DNA of 64,000 bases from Bog-473 sp963764305 (lineage in GTDB: Bacteria; Actinomycetota; Acidimicrobiia; Acidimicrobiales; RAAP-2), in contig CAVXSD010000007.1 of NCBI GenBank assembly GCA_963764305.1, positions 744,001 through 808,000 on the forward strand. Reading direction: 5' to 3'. This document shows, piece after piece, positions 8,614 through 16,533 of this stretch. Below the pieces are notes generated by a model. That model was not told the origin of the DNA. It saw nothing but the letters and a program-made list of their open reading frames with translations, and did no database searches. The translations under genes were made by a program, and so were the position numbers. Every line of letters starts with the position of its first letter. Within the stretch, counting starts at the first letter, position 1.

Positions 8614-8687
8614 CGACGCGTACGGGACTCGGCACCGAACCTCCCGGATGGACGGATCCCGCGCTCTTCCATCGAGCTCACGCGCCA
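8614..8687 (-). tRNA. Degenerate tRNA-Thr(CGT)-like gene
   Basis: The acceptor GGCGCGT pairs with ACGCGTC (one wobble), and the D-arm is GCTC-GATGGAA-GAGC. The anticodon loop TCCGTCC gives CGT with C at position 33. The T-loop reads GCCGAGT instead of TTCGAGT, so the invariant T54-T55 are lost and the T-stem is partly unpaired. It lies on the same strand as the other array members. Confidence 0.5.
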
Positions 8688-8709
8688 CGGGGACGCTCGC
8701 CCCCTGAGT

Positions 8710-8777
8710 CGAATTGGCCGGAATCGAACCGCGACCTTGGTGCCCCGAACTCCGTCGGACGGAGACCGTTGTTCGGC
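8710..8777 (-). pseudogene. tRNA-Pro(CGG)-like remnant
   Basis: The 3' half resembles a proline tRNA: TTCGGGG around the anticodon, the AGGTC variable loop, and GCGG-TTCGATT-CCGGC with one base missing from the T-stem. The anticodon stem and acceptor do not pair well. The 5' end is approximate. Confidence 0.35.
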
Positions 8778-8892
8778 CGACGACGTGACGACGACGCGGC
8801 CTTGGGTCCATTTGCTGGCGATCTCTTCAGTTTTCAAGGTGCTATTTGGGCGCGGCGAACCAAGGCATTTGTGCAAATAGCGGCCGCACTCG

Positions 8893-8958
8893 CGGGGCGC
8901 AGGGAATCTCCCGTCTTCGGCGGGGCTCAAAGCCGCCCGGCTACCGATGCTCCGCCCC
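8893..8958 (-). pseudogene. tRNA-like remnant at the 5' end of the array
   Basis: The ends GGGGCGG and CGCCCC can pair as an acceptor. A GGTAG D-loop and an anticodon-like stem with loop TTTGAGC follow, but the T-loop is lost. It is the first member of the array in the direction of transcription. Identity is uncertain. Confidence 0.3.
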
Positions 8959-9000
8959 TTCGTGTGTTGTGTTGTCGTTCGTACTGCGTTCGCTCCGGAA

Positions 9001-9033
9001 ATCAAAAGAGCCGCTCCCTTGCGGTAGCGGCTC
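9001..9033 (-). terminator. Intrinsic terminator of the small gene at 9062-9211
   Basis: A perfect 8-bp stem, GAGCCGCT/AGCGGCTC, with a 10-base loop is followed on the minus strand by CTTTTGAT. It lies about 28 bp after the stop of the small leaderless gene and separates it from the tRNA-like array. Confidence 0.7.
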
Positions 9034-9061
9034 GAGCGGTCATGGACCATGAAAGTCCAGT

Positions 9062-9211
9062 TCAGACCGTCGGGAACGCCCCCTTGGGAAGGAGCTCGAA
9101 GGACATTGCTCGGCCGAAGGCGATGTGCGATGTGACACACATCGACAACAGGCCGCTCTGGCCCTCGATCCACCGGTGGCTCCGGTCGTAGTTCGCGTCG
9201 TTGTGTCGCAT
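9062..9211 (-). CDS. Small leaderless gene, 49 residues, unknown function
   Basis: It encodes 49 residues beginning MRHNDANYDRSHRW and ending ELLPKGAFPTV. There is no signal peptide, membrane helix or family I recognise. It is supported as a real gene by its frame: a promoter with TTCACA and TATACT spaced by 17 bp ends about 9 bp before the ATG, so the transcript is nearly leaderless. A strong intrinsic terminator follows the stop. It sits alone between IS-like repeats and the tRNA-like array. Confidence 0.55.
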   Translation of the reverse strand: MRHNDANYDRSHRWIEGQSGLLSMCVTSHIAFGRAMSFELLPKGAFPTV

Positions 9212-9219
9212 GAGGCCAA

Positions 9220-9248
9220 AGTATAAGGACACGGAGCCAACATGTGAA
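9220..9248 (-). promoter_or_regulatory. Promoter of the small leaderless gene
   Basis: On the minus strand, TTCACA (9243-9248) and TATACT (9220-9225) are separated by 17 bp. The ATG begins 9-10 bp after the -10 box, the geometry of a leaderless actinobacterial transcript. Confidence 0.55.
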
Positions 9249-9411
9249 GAACCCAATGCTGAGTTTCACATTTGTGTCTTCGAATCAGGCCCAAGACGGT
9301 AGAAGTGTGTGTGCACCACGGCTTGGTTCCCGCGGAGCGCACAAATGATGGCGCGATCATTGGTGGGCCGGGCTTGGATCGCGTTATTACACCAAGACGT
9401 CGCGTGTCCGT

Positions 9412-9681
9412 GGCCATGAAGAAGTCCCCGATCATGGCCAGCTGATGTCCCCGCTGGTGGCCTCGAGAGGTCACCGCTTTTGGCCACGAGGAGTCCCCGC
9501 CCCTCACTGATAATCCACCAACGAGACCTTCTGGGCGGTGACGGTGGAGGTGCCAGGGAACACATGGACATGCATGCCATGTCGAGAGGTGGGCAGCTAC
9601 AGCGCAGCTGCAGGGATCTGCGGGACGACGCCCAAGACGGCGAAGCATCGGTGTTGGCCGACGTGGCCGCAAGAAGTCCCA
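9412..9681. mobile_element. IS21-like end repeats without a transposase
   Basis: Four direct repeats of the pattern GGCC-n-AAGTCCCC lie at 9412-9429, 9436-9452, 9482-9498 and 9665-9681. Examples are GGCCATGAAGAAGTCCCC and GGCCGCAAGAAGTCCCA. Multiple short repeats at an end are characteristic of IS21-family elements. No istA or istB frame is visible, so this is probably a solo end or relic. Nothing else is supportable between 9249 and 9717. Confidence 0.4.
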
Positions 9682-9717
9682 CGTTGTTTCCCGCGGGCCC
9701 CTTGGTAGGCTGCCGGC

Positions 9718-10080
9718 ATGCTCCGCTTGCATCACGTGAACCTCGGGGTACCTGTTGGAGGGGCGCAGGCCGAAGAGGCATTCCTCACGGAGGTTCTCGG
9801 CTACCGGCGTGTGGCCGCGCCCGCGGAGCTCGCGCGCAAAGCCCGGTGGTTCCAGAGCGAGGACGGCAAGCAAATCCACCTAAGCGAGGATCCCGACCAT
9901 CGCCCGGCGGCCCGTGCACATGTGGCGGTCGAGGTCGAAGGCGACCTCCCGGCCTTGGAGGCGCGGCTGGAGCGGGCCGGACTCGAACACTCGGCATTCG
10001 ACGGTGACGGCCTCCGCGTTGTGTTCTGTCAGGATCCCGCCGGCAACCGCTGGGAGCTGCGGGGACCCGTCCCAGCCTGA
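9718..10080 (+). CDS. VOC-family (glyoxalase/dioxygenase fold) protein
   Basis: This single-domain vicinal oxygen chelate protein has 120 residues. It begins MLRLHHVNLGVPVG, with a metal-ligand-type histidine in the first strand, and ends with QDPAGNRWEL, where Glu is a typical metal ligand. VOC proteins include glyoxalases, dioxygenases and antibiotic-binding proteins. The short length fits a homodimer. The substrate cannot be told and there is no operon partner. Confidence 0.85.
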   Translation: MLRLHHVNLGVPVGGAQAEEAFLTEVLGYRRVAAPAELARKARWFQSEDGKQIHLSEDPDHRPAARAHVAVEVEGDLPALEARLERAGLEHSAFDGDGLRVVFCQDPAGNRWELRGPVPA

Positions 10081-10323
10081 TCCCGGCCATCGGGTTTACG
10101 CCCTGAGGCGGAATGGAGGCGATGGCTACACCTCGCCGACACCCTCGATCTTCGAGGTCACGACGGCCGACCCGGGTAGCCTCCGTACCTTGACGGAAGG
10201 GTGGGCGTCCGGCACCTTCGGGATCAACTCGCATCTTCAACTGTCCCTCGGCCACCCCGTCTGATTGTCTCTTCCCCAGTACCGTGGCGGAAAAGTGGAA
10301 AGGCCTCACGGGGGGAGCAGTGA

Positions 10324-11313
10324 ATGACATCGGATGACGAGGGGCGCAGTACGGCCGGGCGAGAGGTTGGCAGGTGTATCCCTGTCCCGACATCCGTCAG
10401 TCCACAAGCCCAGCAATTCCTCAGCATGGACATGTTCGGTGGCAGTGCTGGACGAGTCGTCCCAAGGGATGTCGCCGGATGGCGGGCGCTGATCAAAGAG
10501 ACCGACGAGTTGCTCGTTGCGGTCATGGGTGCCCAGGTCGAACACCTCCGCTCGTCCGTTCAATCCAAATCGGTCGGTGGAGTGCCAGTATTCGTGGTCA
10601 CCCCAGAAGGTGTGGACGAGGGTGACACTCAGCCGATCTACTTGGACATCCACGGTGGTTCGCTGGTGATGGGCGGCGGCAAGGCGTGCGAAGTGATGGC
10701 ACGAAGGATGGCGGCCCAGGTGCAGATGCAGACGTGGTCCGTCGATTATCGGATGCCCCCCGACCATCCCTTTCCCGCTGCGCTTGATGACATCCTCGCC
10801 GTCTACCGCGGTCTGCTCGATGTCCGGGCACCCGAACAGATCGTGGTGGGCGGGGGTTCGGCCGGCGGCAACTTGGCCTCCGCTCTGATGTTGCGTGCCC
10901 GCGACGAGGGACTGCCCCTCCCCGTGGCGCTCATCCTGCTAACGCCAGAAGTCGACCTGACCGAGTCCGGTGACTCATTCCAAACAAATCTCGGCATCGA
11001 CAACGTGTTGACCGAGAGCCTGGCCGACTCCATCGCCCTCTACGCCGGTGGCCACGATCTGCGACACCCCTATCTGTCCCCATTGTTCGGTGACCTCACT
11101 GCTCCCTTCCCACCGACTCTTCTACAAGCTGGAACCCGAGATCTCTTTTTGTCCAATACCGTTCGGATGCACCGCAGGCTTCGTGCAGGCGGAGTCGATG
11201 CCGAACTGCACGTATTCGAGGCCATGCCCCACGGCGGGTTCTTCGGTGCACCTGAAGACGACGAGCTGACTGAGGAGATCCGTCGATTCCTGGCTGCCCA
11301 CGTCCGGATCTGA
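10324..11313 (+). CDS. Hormone-sensitive-lipase family esterase
   Basis: This is a 329-residue alpha/beta hydrolase of esterase family IV. It has the oxyanion motif DIHGGSLVMGGG at 108-119, the nucleophile elbow GGGSAGG with Ser179, a likely Asp273 in AGTRDLF and His303 in MPHGGF. It should hydrolyse short-chain acyl esters in the cytoplasm. GGGGGAG precedes the ATG. It appears to be monocistronic. Confidence 0.88.
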   Translation: MTSDDEGRSTAGREVGRCIPVPTSVSPQAQQFLSMDMFGGSAGRVVPRDVAGWRALIKETDELLVAVMGAQVEHLRSSVQSKSVGGVPVFVVTPEGVDEGDTQPIYLDIHGGSLVMGGGKACEVMARRMAAQVQMQTWSVDYRMPPDHPFPAALDDILAVYRGLLDVRAPEQIVVGGGSAGGNLASALMLRARDEGLPLPVALILLTPEVDLTESGDSFQTNLGIDNVLTESLADSIALYAGGHDLRHPYLSPLFGDLTAPFPPTLLQAGTRDLFLSNTVRMHRRLRAGGVDAELHVFEAMPHGGFFGAPEDDELTEEIRRFLAAHVRI

Positions 11314-11411
11314 CGGACAGTCTCTTTGCAGGGTGGACGGGATCAAGGTGTCCCCAATCAGTCGCCGAGAGGGTGAGACGAACTTGGCAAACCAGTCAAG
11401 ACAAGGGGCCG

Positions 11412-11587
11412 GTGACGACGTTCGACGACGGCACCCTGCACATCGACTCTGCCCTCAAAAAGGTCACGGTCGACGGGAGTCCGTCGAGTTGACCAAGACC
11501 GAGTTCCCCGTGCTGTGGAGGTTGGTCCGCCGCTGCCGAACGGCCACTCCGCCGCCGAAGAGCGCGGATCGGCTGGCGGATGGCTAG
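11412..11587 (+). pseudogene. Remnant of an OmpR/PhoB-type DNA-binding domain
   Basis: In one frame DDGTLHIDSALKKVTVDG is readable and ends at a stop at 11490. In the next frame SVELTKTEFPVLWRLVR continues the same domain. Together they match the first half of an OmpR winged helix (L-x-ID..R-x-V-x-VDG..V-x-LT-x-x-EF-x-LL). Receiver domain and C-terminus are gone. It is a decayed response-regulator fragment. Confidence 0.6.
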
Positions 11588-11779
11588 ATCTCTCTCGCCG
11601 AGGAATCAGAGAAATCCAACCTACGGAGCGTGTGGTCGAGCTGCCATGGTTTCGCGAGCGCCGTGGAGTAGGCCCGCCTGGATACTCGGTCCGAAGGTCA
11701 GGCTGATCCGGTCAAGCAATATTTCACGGCACTGAACGAAGGTAAACCCACGCGCCCCGCCTCGTTGGACCGACTGAGA

Positions 11780-13339
11780 TCATGATGTGCTCGGCGGCGT
11801 TGCTGTGCACCCGACGCAGGGACCCAACCCGTTGAAATAGGCCGGAATGCTCGGAGAGTCCGTGGGGGGGTTGGTCGGGAGCAGGACTGGCGCCCGTGGA
11901 ATCTGGTTGAAGTCGAAATCGTTGACCATGTTGCTCAGGACCTTCTCGTTTTCGCGAACGTCGGGCCTGGGATCGGGTCGTCCGTCGGTCTTGGGATTGA
12001 GCCTGGATCCACCTAAGAAGTCGTCCTCGATGAACTTGAGGTAGGCGTCGCTCGAGAGAGTCTGGTGATCGATGTACCCAGCCTTGGCGTATGGCGAGAT
12101 CACCATCGCCGGGACCCGCAGCCCGTAGCCGTTCTGGTCGACCGCCGGCGGCACCACGTTGTCGTAGAAGCCACCCCAGTCGTCCCACTGCAAGAAGATC
12201 GCCGTCGAGTCCCAGTCGGGGCTCTTCATGGCCGCGTTGATCACGGCGGTGACGTAGGCCTGGCCCTGATGCACGCTGGCCGGCGGATGTTCGCTGTCGG
12301 CCTGGGACGGATTTACCCACATGACCGACGGCAGGTTTCCCTTCTTGGCCTCGGCGAAGTAGTTGTTCAGCGGCTGGACGTTGCGGATCTGGTGGTCCTT
12401 CTGAACGTCCTCGAAAACGGGCAGCGGATTCCAGATGGCGGGAGTGAGATAGCTCTGCGCAACCGGTGGGCAAGCCACGGCCGCGTCGTCCTCGCAGTCG
12501 GGTTGGTCGCCAGTCTGCACGTAGTAGGCCCATGAGACGTGCTTGTTGTAGAGAAGCCAGGTGATGTCGGTCCACGCGTTGGTTATGTCGGCCGTGCCGG
12601 TGTCGATGGCCTGGTCCACGTTTTTCTGCATTTGCGCCGGCGTATAGGGACCCTTGATCTCGTTGACACAGCTCGATGGCGCTGGGCTCGAGCACTTGGC
12701 CGACCAACCCGATACCAGGTACAGGTGATCTGGCAGCGACCATGACGCCACCGGCTCGAACATGTTGTCGTCGAGCACGAAGTCTTTTGCATAGGTCCAG
12801 TAGTTCGGGATCTCGGCGGCCGTGTGGTAGCCCATCACGTCGGGTGTTGCGGAGTTCGAGCACGCGGGGTTGTCGAGCGTATTCTGCCCGCAGCCTTTCT
12901 TACCCTTGGTTGCCTGCGTGATGAACCCATCCATCTTCCCTCCGTCGACGTCGACGCGGGCGCTGGCTTCGTTGTGCGGCCCACCCCCGTTCACGTCGGC
13001 GGTGTCGTGGTACGGCTTCTGGCATCCACCTGAGGGCACAGAGACGCATACACTGGGTTGACCGTTCTGCATGGGAATGCCGTCCGCCCCCGGATAAGTC
13101 CCGAAGTAGCTGTCGAGCGAGCGATTCTCCTGCTCGATGACGATGATGTGCTTGATCTTGTGGATACCCGTCGCTACCTCGTAGTGGCCGGTCGGCCCGC
13201 CGGTCACGAGCTCGGGAGAGGCCGACGGCTGCGAGGACGAACTGCTACAGGCGCTGAGCGCCAGCGCCAGCACAGCGACACTACCCACGGCGATCGCCCC
13301 GCCTGCCCCTCGCCGACGAGACCCTCTTCCTCGCGTCAT
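11780..13339 (-). CDS. Lipoprotein phosphoesterase (phospholipase C / acid phosphatase family)
   Basis: This 519-residue exported protein has a lipobox LSAC with the lipidated Cys at 31, followed by a serine-rich linker. The phosphoesterase domain begins HIIVIEQENRSLDSYFGTYP, the conserved opening of the family, and includes SLPDHLYLVSGWS, WDDWGGFYDN and VPAMVISPYAKAGYIDHQ. Relatives hydrolyse phospholipids or phosphate monoesters outside the cell. The ATG at 13339 has GAAAGGAAG upstream. It overlaps the stop of the preceding secreted-protein gene by four bases (ATGA), so the pair is coupled. Confidence 0.87.
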   Translation of the reverse strand: MTRGRGSRRRGAGGAIAVGSVAVLALALSACSSSSSQPSASPELVTGGPTGHYEVATGIHKIKHIIVIEQENRSLDSYFGTYPGADGIPMQNGQPSVCVSVPSGGCQKPYHDTADVNGGGPHNEASARVDVDGGKMDGFITQATKGKKGCGQNTLDNPACSNSATPDVMGYHTAAEIPNYWTYAKDFVLDDNMFEPVASWSLPDHLYLVSGWSAKCSSPAPSSCVNEIKGPYTPAQMQKNVDQAIDTGTADITNAWTDITWLLYNKHVSWAYYVQTGDQPDCEDDAAVACPPVAQSYLTPAIWNPLPVFEDVQKDHQIRNVQPLNNYFAEAKKGNLPSVMWVNPSQADSEHPPASVHQGQAYVTAVINAAMKSPDWDSTAIFLQWDDWGGFYDNVVPPAVDQNGYGLRVPAMVISPYAKAGYIDHQTLSSDAYLKFIEDDFLGGSRLNPKTDGRPDPRPDVRENEKVLSNMVNDFDFNQIPRAPVLLPTNPPTDSPSIPAYFNGLGPCVGCTATPPSTS

Positions 13340-14871
13340 GAATGTCTTCCTTTCGACGAAGCGGAGAGATGGAGAGAACTGAGCGTGGACGACGCGACCC
13401 ACGCCGTTCCGTCGGCGGGGTAGAAGTTGCAGTCATAGCCGCCGTAGTAGATCTGGCCTCCGACGAACGGTGAGGACAGGATGCTCCGTATGGACACGAA
13501 GGCTTGGCCTGAGCGGATTGGTTTGGACACCGTGGCGGATGGCGTAAGCGTCATTCCGCTGAGGCATCGCAGCGTGTATGTCGGCGATTGCCCCTGATCG
13601 ACACGAATGGCGAAGCAGGCGCTCGCATTGAAGTGCACCACGCCGGAGGCGATAGGTCCACATTTCTGCGTCGTTGGGCAGACGCCCTGGTAGCCCCACT
13701 CGAACCCGAACAATTGTCGATCGACTCCTCCGATCTTCATCGTCTCGAAGTCGCCGTTGTTGTAAGCGGCGATCACGTAGGTGATCGAACCTCTTCCCGT
13801 TGCGGGGATGATCATCCCCTGAGTCGCCAGCATCTGACGGATGGCGGGGATGGGTTGGAACTCGAGCGTCTGCACCAGCCCGTCTGCGACCGATCCCGGG
13901 CTCGGGCGCAGGGTGGAATCGAGCTGGCCCCGTGGGAGACGGTCGAACCGGTACACATTGCCGTTGCCCTCCGTCGAGATGAGGAGCGACGGTGACCCGT
14001 TATGGCTGAGGCACGTGATGCCCCGGAGGCCACTGTTGTGCGGTCCAACCGGTGGCGATCTGTAGACCGGGATCCAGCGAGCGATACCGGAGGGCAGGGC
14101 GCCGTCGTTGCGCCGATAGATCGTCGTGTTGATGGTGGAGTACAGAGCTCCCGCGCAGTCGGCAAAGCCCGTCACCTTCTGCGTTACCGCGCCCGGCGAC
14201 CCTGGCGGGGCCACCGCGAGCTCGGGTTTGGGATTGAACACCAAGGTATGACGAGCTGGCGACCAGATTCCTTGGAGGAGCCCTGTCGGACGGACCCCGG
14301 CATAGACGGCCCAGACCCCGCCCGATTCGTGTGCCCCGAACGCACGGATGTCAGCACCCCGGGGGAGAACGAACGAATTGCGGAGGGAGAAGGAGTTGGC
14401 GCCGTCGAGCAACCACTGGATCCTCGACTGTCCGGCAACGATCGCCTGAGTGACGAGGAGGGAGTGTCCCGTCCCGAGACCCTGATCGCCCGGGATCCGA
14501 AAGGAGTCCAATGCCTGGACTCGAAGTGACTCTGTCTGCTCGAATACCGTCCACGGACTGGTCTGTGACTTCCTGGCTAGGACCTGTCCGAATGCCGAAG
14601 GGCCGGGGTACTCCCATTGGCCCGTTGCTGCGAAGAGCCGTCCCGAGTGCGCCACCAGTGCTTCAGTCTCGGTGTCGTGCGCCACCGGGGACTCGGCGTT
14701 CGTGGTGAGCGGTTGGCGCTGCGCCGCTACGGCGTACGAAGCGCCGGGCACTCGAGTGGTGGTCGCCGCCGCTGCTGCTGCTGTTGCCGGCGCGGTGCCA
14801 GCAAGCGGAATGCACACGGTCACCAGCATCACCACGCCTAGGGCGGACGCAACCGCAGGCCGCCCAGTCAT
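13336..14871 (-). CDS. Secreted protein of unknown function, coupled to the phosphoesterase
   Basis: This is a 511-residue protein with a signal peptide ending around PATAAAAAATTT. The mature part carries repeats of the type GLRGITCLSHNGSPSLLIST and GGVWAVYAG, suggesting a beta-propeller-like surface, and about eight cysteines. No catalytic motif is recognised. It is first in a two-gene operon with the lipoprotein phosphoesterase (4-base overlap), so a role in substrate binding or presentation is possible. It is divergent from the MarR gene across a strong palindrome. Confidence 0.65.
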   Translation of the reverse strand: MTGRPAVASALGVVMLVTVCIPLAGTAPATAAAAAATTTRVPGASYAVAAQRQPLTTNAESPVAHDTETEALVAHSGRLFAATGQWEYPGPSAFGQVLARKSQTSPWTVFEQTESLRVQALDSFRIPGDQGLGTGHSLLVTQAIVAGQSRIQWLLDGANSFSLRNSFVLPRGADIRAFGAHESGGVWAVYAGVRPTGLLQGIWSPARHTLVFNPKPELAVAPPGSPGAVTQKVTGFADCAGALYSTINTTIYRRNDGALPSGIARWIPVYRSPPVGPHNSGLRGITCLSHNGSPSLLISTEGNGNVYRFDRLPRGQLDSTLRPSPGSVADGLVQTLEFQPIPAIRQMLATQGMIIPATGRGSITYVIAAYNNGDFETMKIGGVDRQLFGFEWGYQGVCPTTQKCGPIASGVVHFNASACFAIRVDQGQSPTYTLRCLSGMTLTPSATVSKPIRSGQAFVSIRSILSSPFVGGQIYYGGYDCNFYPADGTAWVASSTLSSLHLSASSKGRHS

Positions 14872-14965
14872 GAGGTCGGCGTCCCCAGGCGGGCCACATC
14901 GGCGCGCAGCGCGACCCGGTGAATGGTCATGGCGCGCGCCGCATGCTCGAAGTATCGGGCTCCGC

Positions 14966-14998
14966 TAGCAAACTGTCAACTAAGTTCACAGTTTGCTA
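14966..14998. promoter_or_regulatory. 33-bp palindrome, probable MarR operator
   Basis: TAGCAAACTGT at 14966-14976 is exactly mirrored by ACAGTTTGCTA at 14988-14998. The centre AACTAAGTT is itself symmetric, leaving a single mismatched pair. It sits 10 bp before the MarR start and about 95 bp before the secreted-protein gene. This is an ideal site for autoregulation and for repression of the secreted pair. Confidence 0.7.
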
Positions 14999-15008
14999 AC
15001 ATTCCCTC

Positions 15009-15506
15009 ATGGACCCCGACGCCGATACACCGGGCATTCGGTCGCCGCCACTCGCCCTCGGCGCGGCGCTTCGGCGCGCCTGGCTCGGCTACCAGCTTCG
15101 GTTGGACCGCGCCATGGCCGAGGCGGGGTTCGGCGAGCGCCGGTTCCCCGACGGCCGTGTATTGCGTCTGTGTTCAGGTGAGGGGGGATCGACCATCTCG
15201 GCGATCGGACGAGAGCTCGGCATGACCAGACAGGGCGCCAGCAAGGTCGTGGCACACCTCCGTGATCATGGCTACGTCGCAGTGGTTGACTCGGCGACCA
15301 GTAAGAGGGAGAAGTCGGTGATCGTTACCCCCAGGGGCGTTGACTACCTGGCGCATCAGCACGCGGCCGTTCTGGCGATCGAGGACGAGGTTCGTGCCGA
15401 GCTCGGGGAGGCGGCGCTTTCGGCGCTGGGAGCATTGCTCGATGCGTTGGACGCGGGCGAAGGGGCGCGCCTGCGAGCGTACCTGCGTCGCTCGTCCAGC
15501 ATCTAG
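15009..15506 (+). CDS. MarR-family transcriptional regulator
   Basis: This 165-residue winged-helix regulator has ISAIGRELGMTRQGASKVVA as the DNA-binding helices (about 58-77). The wing is DYVAVVDSATSKREK-like and a C-terminal dimerisation helix follows. No Shine-Dalgarno precedes the ATG, which begins 10 bp after the palindrome, so the mRNA may be leaderless. MarR proteins are usually repressors released by small ligands. Its likely targets are itself and the divergent secreted protein-phosphoesterase operon. Confidence 0.85.
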   Translation: MDPDADTPGIRSPPLALGAALRRAWLGYQLRLDRAMAEAGFGERRFPDGRVLRLCSGEGGSTISAIGRELGMTRQGASKVVAHLRDHGYVAVVDSATSKREKSVIVTPRGVDYLAHQHAAVLAIEDEVRAELGEAALSALGALLDALDAGEGARLRAYLRRSSSI

Positions 15507-15845
15507 GCCGAGCCGGAACTGCCTGTTGGTCGTCGATGGTCTCGTCGACGCGCTGCATCCGTCCGCCGCGCAGTGCTCCCATGGCGACCTCACGTCGATT
15601 CCAGAGTGCCCCCATGGGCGGGGTCAGGGACACGTTCCCCCGGGATTAGCCGAACCCTGGCTCCCGCGAACGGTCGAATTGTTCGTTCAAAATCGGGCGC
15701 GCGGGCAGCCTGTACATCGACAGGTTGACGACATCACCTGACGAGGAGATGCCCCAATGGTCCCAATGTGCAGTTCCGCAAACCCGGTACTGGGATACGC
15801 CGTAGCGATCCAACAATGGCTTCCCGTCCGAAGTAGCCTTGAAGG
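15507..15845. other. Gene-free stretch
   Basis: About 340 bp between the MarR gene and the next membrane-anchored protein. I see no gene, repeat or convincing terminator in it. Confidence 0.5.
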
Positions 15846-16448
15846 GTGCCGAGCAACTCGGTGAAGGTTGGCGCGCTTGACGATCCTATTTGGGAGCAGT
15901 CGCCTGACGTTTCCACACTCCGGCACAGCCGAGCGTCACAACGCCGATGGTGGAGACTGGTCATTGTGGGGGGACTACTACTTGCCCTCTTTGCGGTGAG
16001 CATAACCCTGTGGACTGCACGACCAGGCCGGGCGGGGGGCGATCCGGGTGGTCGCATCTTGAGGGCACTACTACCCGCATCCACCGCCGTACCCGCCGGA
16101 TCGACGAACGTGTCCACCCTGAGCTCCGACTCCGGCTGGTCGCCCGCGTGCCCGGACAACCCTGGCGGCCGAGCTGGGTGGAGTGCCGTCAGGGTGGACA
16201 CGAGATTCACGACCGCGCTACCGAAGGAACAGGTCGTAAGTGCAGTGAACTCTGCCCTTGTTGGAGACGGCTGGGCTCGGCACGACGAGTCCTTTGCCCC
16301 CGGCCAGGGAGTAGTCGCGCATTGGACGAAGCATTTGTCCACCGGTAATCCAGCGGAAGCGGCGGTCTACCCCGTGCCTGCCGGATCGACGAACTGGTCG
16401 CTGACAGCAACATCTAAGCCCCCAGGCTTCGCTCTTCCGGGTTGCTAG
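15846..16448 (+). CDS. Membrane-anchored extracytoplasmic protein, unknown function
   Basis: About 200 residues with a single membrane helix at roughly 36-56 (WRLVIVGGLLLALFAVSITL) and an extracytoplasmic domain. The motif GWARHDESFAPGQGVVAHWTK recalls small actinobacterial surface proteins that compare a steady fold across a short beta-sheet. No family is recognised. The GTG at 15846 has GAAGG too close to be ideal; GTG at 15861 is an alternative. Confidence 0.55.
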   Translation: MPSNSVKVGALDDPIWEQSPDVSTLRHSRASQRRWWRLVIVGGLLLALFAVSITLWTARPGRAGGDPGGRILRALLPASTAVPAGSTNVSTLSSDSGWSPACPDNPGGRAGWSAVRVDTRFTTALPKEQVVSAVNSALVGDGWARHDESFAPGQGVVAHWTKHLSTGNPAEAAVYPVPAGSTNWSLTATSKPPGFALPGC

Positions 16449-16533
16449 CGACTCCAGGTCTTCGGCAAATCGGTGCCGAGGATGAATATCGGCCTGCCTG
16501 CGACCTCCTCGGGGGACAGATCACCCTCAGTCA

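Noticed and set aside
9040..9879. 279-codon minus-strand frame
   Set aside because: It overlaps the VOC gene antisense, has no ribosome site and lacks any recognisable domain.
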